Below, one piece after another: positions 45,107 through 50,587 of a stretch of DNA of 50,587 nucleotides. The first letter of the stretch is position 1. The number at the start of each line of letters is the position of its first letter. The stretch lies in the NCBI RefSeq assembly GCF_019655055.1, contig NZ_BPFA01000036.1, forward strand, positions 1 to 50,587. Direction: 5' to 3'. The translations under genes were made by a program, and so were the position numbers. The notes under the pieces are model-generated. The model saw nothing but the letters and a program-made list of their open reading frames with translations, searched no databases and was not told the origin of the DNA. Source of the DNA: Shewanella sp. MBTL60-112-B2. GTDB lineage: Bacteria > Pseudomonadota > Gammaproteobacteria > Enterobacterales > Shewanellaceae.

Positions 45107-45194
45107 AAGATAGACGTTAAATATCTTGTTGAAAACACGCAGGTTGAAAGCAAACTCTTTAAAAAGAGTCGCGATAAAAATAAAAGAAAAGGGC

Positions 45195-46205
45195 ATGACT
45201 AAAATGAAAAAAACCATTATCTCTACATTACTCGGCAGTACATTAGCGTTATCTTCTGGGGCTGCATTTGCTAAAGATGACATTAAAATTGCGGTGTTAA
45301 TGTACGGTATGAAGGCTGAGTTTGTGCAACTTATGCAGCAAGCGGCATACAATCATCCGTTAGTAAAATCGGGTGAAGTTAAAATCACTATGTATGATGG
45401 CCGTTATGATGCTTTGGTACAAAATAACCAGGCTGAAACAGCTATTCGTACTAACCATGATGCAATCATCATTAACCCGATGGATTTTAATGCCAATATC
45501 GATGTTGTGGATATGGCGAACGACGCGGGTATTCCGGTTATTGTTACCAATGCACGCTTAAATACCAATCAAATGACCGCTGAAGTGGTGTCTGATGACG
45601 TTGAAGGTGGTTACTTAGAAGCTAAGTTCATTATGGAGCAAATTGGCTGTAAGGGTAACGTGGTTATTCTTGAGGGACCAAAGGGCGGATCAGGTGAAAT
45701 TCAACGTGGTCAGGGTAATGAAAAAGCAATCGCTGAATGCCCTGAGGGTGCAGTTAAAGTACTTGAGCGTAAGACTGCCAACTGGTCCCGCGCCGAAGGT
45801 ATGACCTTAATGGAAAACTGGTTGATGAAGCATCATGGTAAGATCAATGGTGTTATTGGCCAAAACGATGAAATGGCACTGGGTGCAATTGAAGCGATTG
45901 AAGGCGCGGGTGACACTGTTGATAACTATGTGATTGCTGGTATCGATGGTGTAACTGATGCATTGCATGCAGTGAAAAGTGACAAAATGACGTCAATTTT
46001 GCAAGATGCTAATGGTCAGATGCAAGGCTCTATCGATGTGGCATTACGTCATATAATTGGAGAGCAGTATAAGCCTGCTTCAGGTGTGTGGCAGCAGTAT
46101 GCAGACCAGTTAAATTGGAATAATGGCGACTCTAAGCGCTATGACATCCCTTGGACAGTGGTGGATCAACAGAACGTAGATCAACTTCTAGAAGTACGTA
46201 AGTAG
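45195..46205 (+). CDS. Periplasmic sugar-binding protein (RbsB-like)
   Basis: A signal peptide (MKKTIISTLLGSTLALSSGAAFA, cleavage before KDDIKI) precedes a type I periplasmic-binding fold. Conserved stretches are INPMDFNANIDVVDMANDAG, VVILEGPKGGSGE and GVIGQNDEMALGAIEAIEGAG. It delivers the substrate to the permease/ATPase pair. The ATG at 45195 or 45204 are both plausible; the longer frame from 45126 would place extra residues before the signal peptide. The ligand should be a pentose or pentitol on context. Confidence 0.88.
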   Translation: MTKMKKTIISTLLGSTLALSSGAAFAKDDIKIAVLMYGMKAEFVQLMQQAAYNHPLVKSGEVKITMYDGRYDALVQNNQAETAIRTNHDAIIINPMDFNANIDVVDMANDAGIPVIVTNARLNTNQMTAEVVSDDVEGGYLEAKFIMEQIGCKGNVVILEGPKGGSGEIQRGQGNEKAIAECPEGAVKVLERKTANWSRAEGMTLMENWLMKHHGKINGVIGQNDEMALGAIEAIEGAGDTVDNYVIAGIDGVTDALHAVKSDKMTSILQDANGQMQGSIDVALRHIIGEQYKPASGVWQQYADQLNWNNGDSKRYDIPWTVVDQQNVDQLLEVRK

Positions 46206-46218
46206 CAACTTGCCAAAC

Positions 46219-46245
46219 AGGGCGTAGGTTTTCTGCGCCCTTTTA
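46219..46245 (+). terminator. Terminator of the pentitol operon
   Basis: AGGGCG / CGCCCT stem (11-nt loop) followed by TTTTAT, right after the binding-protein gene. It overlaps the end of the convergent isomerase gene. Confidence 0.7.
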
Positions 46246-46767
46246 TAAACGGATCCGACTCGCTCGGTTAATCTCTTTGTTGGTAAATAGATCTGCGTCA
46301 TCGTTCGACATCGTTGAAAACTCAGAAACCACAGCCCCTTCGCTATGAGCTTTAAACCAATGCTTTGTATTGGGATTTAAGGTTAACTGTTGGCCTTTTT
46401 CTAACACCACTTCGTGAAACACTGTGTAGTTGTCTATATCTGTTGGTAGATCAACACTAGGTTTTGGAGTTTTGCTCCCTTCAATAAACACACTTACTTT
46501 TCCATATCGACAGCGAAAGGTTTCTTCTTTACCTTGTTGCTTTCCAATAGTCGGGTGAACGTGCTCAGGACAAATTTGCTGAGGTAGCATAATGAGCTCT
46601 TTAGCGCAGCACCGCAGAGTGTTGACATAGGTATGAATGATCAACCCTTCCTGATTAAAGTTATTCAAACCAAAATCTGTAAACTCAAGGTTTTCAATCT
46701 CGTGTTTAGTGAGATACATACCAGCAAGGTGTAAAAGTTGGTTTACTTGGGTATGGATGTTAGCCAT
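46243..46767 (-). CDS. D-lyxose isomerase (YdaE-type cupin)
   Basis: The 174-residue cupin matches the B. subtilis YdaE type of D-lyxose isomerase. CPEHVHP (H69, H71), KEETFRCRYGKV (E82) and NTKHWF (H136) are the metal ligands, and the C-terminal VSEFSTMSNDDADLFTNKEINR is also typical. The enzyme converts D-lyxose to D-xylulose (some forms also D-mannose to D-fructose), which xylB would phosphorylate. It faces the ABC-transporter operon tail to tail. GAGAGTGAG before the ATG is a fair ribosome site, and an operator-like sequence about 70 bp upstream resembles the LacI-family sites. Confidence 0.85.
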   Translation of the reverse strand: MANIHTQVNQLLHLAGMYLTKHEIENLEFTDFGLNNFNQEGLIIHTYVNTLRCCAKELIMLPQQICPEHVHPTIGKQQGKEETFRCRYGKVSVFIEGSKTPKPSVDLPTDIDNYTVFHEVVLEKGQQLTLNPNTKHWFKAHSEGAVVSEFSTMSNDDADLFTNKEINRASRIRL

Positions 46768-47225
46768 AGCTCACTCTCTTAATTTGGTGATTGCCATTTT
46801 GGGACAAGATAATATGTCGGCTAGTTGATTTAAATATGTCATTGATAACTATGAAGGCTAGGTCACACCTATCTCTTAATCTGTACACCAAATTTGGCTA
46901 AATTGGCCAGTTCCCTCATGCGCTGCTTTATAATGTGTGGCTAAAAATAAGTGGGCGTTGCTAAACACAGATGTTATCTCCTCCTCTTTATAGCCCTTGT
47001 TACAGCCCTTTTTAGCGCGTAATTGAAACAAATTCATTGGCTAGGCAGGTTGGTTTTGGTAAATAAATGAATTTCTAGAACGATTTTCGTGGGTGATAAT
47101 GGCTTTTTGTTGTTATTATTAAGGCACAGTATTGACCAACGTTATGATTGGTCTTGAGTATTGATTAAATGATGACCATTTTGTCGGTGCTTGTGCTTTA
47201 CTTCTCTGCCATATTTGGACGCCCC
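46768..47225. other. Intergenic region between divergent genes
   Basis: Holds the operator-like site upstream of the isomerase and, near the rightward gene, an inverted repeat GACCAA / TTGGTC (47134-47153, 8-nt loop). No other RNA gene or ORF is supported. Confidence 0.4.
46836..46852. promoter_or_regulatory. Possible third LacI-family operator, upstream of lyxose isomerase
   Basis: ATGTCATTGATAACTAT matches the reverse complement of operator copy 1 at 13 of 17 positions, including all of GATAAC. It lies 69 bp upstream of the isomerase start, a position suited to co-regulation with the ABC/xylB operon. Confidence 0.4.
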
Positions 47226-47723
47226 ATGATTGAACATCAACAGAACAACCCGCTTCACGGCCTAAAACTTGAAACTATGCTAACTGAGCTTGTGAAGTTT
47301 TATGACTATAAAGTGCTTTACGCCGCTCTTAGACTGGCATGCTTTAACTTAAATCCGAATATGGAATCATGCGTTAAGTTTTTGAAAAAAACTGAGTGGG
47401 CGAGGGAACGTGTAGAAGCTTTTTACCTATACCGTTTTAAGCGCATGCCAAAAGGCAATGAAGCACAAATGGCACTTAAGCCACGTGAACGTGGTTATGC
47501 AGACGGTATTGTGCCGCGTAAACCTGAAAAGTTAACTGTGGAATTAGTTGCAGAAATGCGCACTAAGGCCATGGAAAACTATAAGGAAATGAAGAAAAAT
47601 GGTTCGCGCCCTCGCTTTGGTAAAGATAAACCCAAAGCACAAGATTCTTATGCGCAAAACCGTCGCAGTGGCTCGAAACGACCTGCAGCGTCACAAGATC
47701 CAACTAACCCTTGGGGTAAGTAA
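47226..47723 (+). CDS. VF530-family (DUF2132) probable DNA-binding protein
   Basis: Residues 1-75 from the ATG at 47226 form the VF530 domain (NPLHGLKLETMLTELVKFYDYK...CVKFLKKTEWARERVEAFYLYRFKRMP), named after a Vibrio fischeri structure and suggested to bind DNA. The remaining 90 residues are a basic, disordered tail rich in Lys, Arg, Pro and Ala, unlike the minimal VF530 proteins, and could bind nucleic acid. An upstream ATG (47169) adds 19 hydrophobic residues and is less likely. Neither start has a strong ribosome site. Cellular role unknown. Confidence 0.75.
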   Translation: MIEHQQNNPLHGLKLETMLTELVKFYDYKVLYAALRLACFNLNPNMESCVKFLKKTEWARERVEAFYLYRFKRMPKGNEAQMALKPRERGYADGIVPRKPEKLTVELVAEMRTKAMENYKEMKKNGSRPRFGKDKPKAQDSYAQNRRSGSKRPAASQDPTNPWGK

Positions 47724-47770
47724 TCTCTCTGTTATGCCTTAAATAACAAGGCGAGCATCGGGTAAAAATG

Positions 47771-47802
47771 AAACGGGCATTCAGTTGAGTGGCCGTTTTT
47801 TA
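47771..47802 (+). terminator. Rho-independent terminator after the VF530-family gene
   Basis: AAACGG / CCGTTT stem with a 16-nt loop (further pairs possible inside the loop) followed by TTTTA. Confidence 0.6.
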
Positions 47803-47917
47803 TTAGTGATAGTTAGCTCTCATGCATTCTATGCATAGTATTGTTTCTGATTATTCATTTGTGTCATGTTTTACGCCGCTGTAGGATGCGCGTCTTCTTT
47901 TCTCAACCTCAATATCC

Positions 47918-48106
47918 ATGCGTTCTCAAACTCTATTCGCGCAGCTGCTGCGCATGACCTCCTTGTTAATTTTTACACTCATATTGGTCCACTACTGCAA
48001 GCCTTTACTTGATGCATTTAGCCTTAATGCAACAGATGTAGGTTGCCATCAGATCCCTAAACCAATAAACGACAATACACATGTAGCAAATGAGGTACAC
48101 CAATGA
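47918..48106 (+). CDS. Possible small membrane protein ahead of the MFS gene
   Basis: A 62-residue frame starts at ATG 47918 and overlaps the MFS gene as ATGA, suggesting translational coupling. It has one hydrophobic stretch (MTSLLIFTLILVHY) and no recognised domain. There is no ribosome site before its ATG. It may be real, or simply an open frame in the MFS leader. Confidence 0.3.
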   Translation: MRSQTLFAQLLRMTSLLIFTLILVHYCKPLLDAFSLNATDVGCHQIPKPINDNTHVANEVHQ

Positions 48107-49314
48107 GTATCTTTCGCTTCCCCGTTTTAGTCTGGTTAGGCATTGGCATTCTTATTATTAGTCTTGGAGTCCGCCAGTCATTTGGGATCTTTATGATGCC
48201 GATTTCAACAACCTTTGATCAAGGGCGTGAGTTTTTTAGTCTAGCAATTGCGTTGCAGAATTTATTGTTTGGTGTATTTCAGCCGTTCGTGGGGATGGCA
48301 GCGGACAGGTTTGGCTCTAAAAGAATCATTATGCTTGGATCATTAGTCTATGGTTTAGGGTTACTGCTTACATCAATATCAACGACAACAGAGATGTTTT
48401 ACGTGTCTATAAGCATGTTGATTGGGTTGGGACTAAGCGCCACCAGTTATGTGGTGGTGCTTGGCGCTGTTGCCAAAGTAGTACCTGCCGAGCATACAGC
48501 AAAGGCATTTGGCTTAACTACGGCAGCAGGTTCATTTGGTATGTTTGCAGTGATCCCTGGAGCGCAAAGTTTACTAACAGAGTTTGACTGGCAGACTGCA
48601 CTACAGGTATTCGCATTGCTTTGCTGTTTCATGTTTGCCTTTGCTTCATTTATGAAAACGGTTAAGCCAACTGAAATGAGTCCTGAGCAATTAGATGACC
48701 AAACCTTAATAGAGGCACTTAAACAGGCCTGTACTAATCGTAATTACTGGCTTATTCATATGGGCTTTTTTGTTTGTGGTTTTCATGTGATGTTTATTGC
48801 CACTCATTTACCCAGTTATCTAGCGGATAAGCATTTGGATAGCTCAACGGCAGCCTTAGCTTTGGCTTATGTCGGGATATTTAACATCTTTGGCTCATAC
48901 TTTTGGGGAGTCATGGGGGATAGGTTTAATAAGCGCTATGTAATGAGTGCACTCTATTTAGTGAGAACCGTCGTTATTGCTGCTTTTGTCACTTTGCCAG
49001 TGACTAACCATACCGCTGCAGTGTTTGGCGCGGCGATTGGATTTTGTTGGCTTGGCACTGTGCCGCTGACTTCTGGCTTAGTGAGGCAAATTTTTGGGGC
49101 GCGCTACTTATCAACGCTATATGGTTTAGTGTTCTTTACTCATCAGCTAGGCAGTTTTCTTGGTGCCTGGGTTGGTGGTCGTATCTATGATTATTATGGC
49201 AGTTACGATCCTATTTGGTGGAGTACTGTTGTATTAGCCTTTATTGCGGCTTTACTGCATCTACCTATAGATGATAGGCCTATGGTAATAAAGCCGAAGC
49301 TTGTATTGAACTGA
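48103..49314 (+). CDS. MFS transporter (OFA/monocarboxylate-like)
   Basis: The 403-residue protein has twelve transmembrane segments and the MFS loop motif GMAADRFGSKRIIMLG between helices 2 and 3. The start (LGIGILIISLGVRQSFGIFMMPI) and the pattern of helices resemble oxalate/formate-antiporter-like members. The substrate is unknown. It begins at the ATG that overlaps the preceding small frame, and a terminator follows. It has no other partner gene. Confidence 0.85.
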   Translation: MSIFRFPVLVWLGIGILIISLGVRQSFGIFMMPISTTFDQGREFFSLAIALQNLLFGVFQPFVGMAADRFGSKRIIMLGSLVYGLGLLLTSISTTTEMFYVSISMLIGLGLSATSYVVVLGAVAKVVPAEHTAKAFGLTTAAGSFGMFAVIPGAQSLLTEFDWQTALQVFALLCCFMFAFASFMKTVKPTEMSPEQLDDQTLIEALKQACTNRNYWLIHMGFFVCGFHVMFIATHLPSYLADKHLDSSTAALALAYVGIFNIFGSYFWGVMGDRFNKRYVMSALYLVRTVVIAAFVTLPVTNHTAAVFGAAIGFCWLGTVPLTSGLVRQIFGARYLSTLYGLVFFTHQLGSFLGAWVGGRIYDYYGSYDPIWWSTVVLAFIAALLHLPIDDRPMVIKPKLVLN

Positions 49315-49335
49315 TCTGGATAGACTATCTAGGTA

Positions 49336-49363
49336 AAAGAGCCACTAATAAAGTGGCTTTTTT
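49336..49363 (+). terminator. Rho-independent terminator after the MFS gene
   Basis: AGCCACT-AATAA-AGTGGCT stem-loop followed by TTTTT, 25 bp past the stop. Confidence 0.85.
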
Positions 49364-49572
49364 GATGTTTAGTGCAGTTGGGATGACAGTTGAGCTAAAA
49401 GCGATATTGATAAAAGTTGCTTTAAGGGATTATTCTCTTAATAAAATGGGTTAAAACTTGGCAAAAAACATTCTCGTTTGTAATTGTTTTACTTAAAAAA
49501 TGCCTAAAACGATTAAACACCGCCCAACTTGGCCAGCAAATCACCGCTTAACACATAATTGTGCTTTTTTAC

Positions 49573-49601
49573 TTGCAACATTCACGCTATCGCCATACTA
49601 T
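49573..49601 (+). promoter_or_regulatory. Promoter of the tRNA array
   Basis: TTGCAA (49573-49578) and TACTAT (49596-49601) are 17 bp apart, followed by a GC-rich AGCGC discriminator like those of stringently controlled stable-RNA promoters. The first tRNA starts 46 bp further on. Confidence 0.7.
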
Positions 49602-49647
49602 AGCGCTCGTTCCAAGGCAACTGCCAAACGAACAGCAAGAACACAGT

Positions 49648-49724
<77 letters not shown>

Positions 49725-49738
49725 TTTTCTTGAGCAGT

Positions 49739-49815
49739 ACAACCGTAGCTCAGTTGGTTAGAGCACTACCTTGACATGGTAGGGGTCGGTGGTTCGAATC
49801 CACTCGGTTGTACCA
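49739..49815 (+). tRNA. tRNA-Val(GAC), copy 1
   Basis: 77 nt, CCA encoded, acceptor ACAACCG / CGGTTGT, anticodon stem CTACC / GGTAG around TTGACAT, anticodon GAC. Close to E. coli valV/valW. Confidence 0.96.
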
Positions 49816-49852
49816 ATTCTTTTATAGAAGAGTTTAAAATCTATTATCCTGT

Positions 49853-49929
<77 letters not shown>

Positions 49930-49931
49930 AT

Positions 49932-50008
49932 ACAACCGTAGCTCAGTTGGTTAGAGCACTACCTTGACATGGTAGGGGTCGGTGGTTCGAATCCACTCGG
50001 TTGTACCA
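49932..50008 (+). tRNA. tRNA-Val(GAC), copy 2
   Basis: Identical to the first Val gene and only 2 nt after the preceding initiator tRNA, so processing must cut a very short spacer. Confidence 0.95.
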
Positions 50009-50046
50009 ATTCTTTTATAGCAGAATCAAAACATCTATTATCCTGT

Positions 50047-50152
50047 CGCGGGATGGAGCAGTATAAAAGCTACTCGGACTCAACTCTTTATAAAAGAAAG
50101 GCGAAGGTCGTTGCCAGTTCTTTTATAGAAAGTAATCCAGCTCTCGCAACCA
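50047..50152 (+). pseudogene. Decayed initiator tRNA-Met copy A
   Basis: The first 13 nt and the last roughly 20 nt match the initiator tRNA, but the copy is 106 nt long. The anticodon arm is replaced by CTCAACTCTTTATAAAAG and the T-arm is interrupted by TTCTTTTATAGAAAG. CAT is absent and the arms cannot fold as a tRNA. The two inserted pieces are complementary to each other. Confidence 0.85.
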
Positions 50153-50197
50153 ATTCTTTTATAACAGAATCAAAACAGTTATTAGCGTCAACACGGA

Positions 50198-50274
<77 letters not shown>

Positions 50275-50319
50275 ATTCTTTTATAGCAGAATTAAAACAG
50301 TTATTAGCGTCAACACGGA

Positions 50320-50425
50320 CGCGGGATGGAGCAGTTTAAAAGCTACTCGGACTCAACTCTTTATAAAAGAAAGGCGAAGGTCGTTGCCAGTTCTGTTATA
50401 GAAAGTTATTCAGCTTCTGTAATCA
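50320..50425 (+). pseudogene. Decayed initiator tRNA-Met copy B
   Basis: Same 106-nt form and same insertions as copy A, with further substitutions at its 3' end (CTTCTGTAATCA instead of CTCTCGCAACCA), which break the acceptor stem. It is the more decayed of the two. Confidence 0.85.
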
Positions 50426-50470
50426 ATTCTTTTATAGCAGAATTAAAACAGTTATTAGCGTCAACATGGA

Positions 50471-50547
<77 letters not shown>

Positions 50548-50587
50548 ATTCTTTTATAGCAGAATTAAAACAGTTATTAGCGTTTAT

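Overview
The window looks like the chromosome of a marine gammaproteobacterium, most likely a Shewanella or close relative. This rests on gene content (PldA, YbiT, a VF530-family protein, DUF1090, a D-lyxose isomerase of the YdaE type) and on the initiator-Met/Val tRNA sequences. It is inferred from remembered protein families, not from a search. No insertion sequence, integrase, rRNA or CRISPR array is visible.

Region 1 (about 0.6-19.2 kb) is a defence island read entirely leftward. At its right end is a type I Zorya system in the order zorA-zorB-zorC-zorD: a MotA-like stator, an OmpA/MotB-like partner, an EH-signature protein, and an SNF2 helicase with a Mrr-like nuclease. It is followed by an M15-peptidase-like gene, a small excisionase-like HTH gene, a DNA-phosphorothioation-associated methyltransferase and an HNH nuclease. 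A separate dndB-dndC-dndD-dndE operon for DNA phosphorothioation comes next. It has its own palindrome-rich promoter and ends with a translationally coupled, membrane-anchored methyltransferase of no recognised family. dndFGH, the usual restriction half, is not in the window, so nuclease activity in this island would have to come from ZorD or the HNH protein. Large inverted repeats (19189-19339) separate the island from its right neighbours.

Region 2 (19.3-29.3 kb) holds a NaChBac-like ion channel paired with a two-EF-hand protein, a YeeE/YedE-like sulfur-compound transporter, a glutathione synthetase of the eukaryotic type, a DUF1090 periplasmic protein and an AI-2E-family permease. A WYL regulator followed by a second, divergent FtsZ comes next, then an APH-family kinase and a small exported protein.

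Region 3 (29.6-38.5 kb) has a long superfamily-1 helicase with an inserted nuclease-like motif set and C-terminal zinc ribbons, a divergent UvrB, outer-membrane phospholipase A, a CatB/Vat-type acetyltransferase and the ABC-F protein YbiT.

Region 4 (38.7-46.8 kb) is a pentitol/pentose locus: LacI-type repressor, polyol dehydrogenase, xylulokinase, RbsA/RbsC-like ABC importer, periplasmic binding protein, and a convergent D-lyxose isomerase. Near-identical operators lie in the lacI/dehydrogenase intergenic region and a weaker one lies upstream of the isomerase, so all of these probably form one regulon feeding D-xylulose to xylulose 5-phosphate.

Region 5 (47.2-50.6 kb) has a VF530-family protein, an MFS transporter and a tRNA array. 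The array holds four identical initiator-Met genes, two Val(GAC) genes and two decayed Met copies carried in an exact 273-bp tandem duplication that runs off the right edge.
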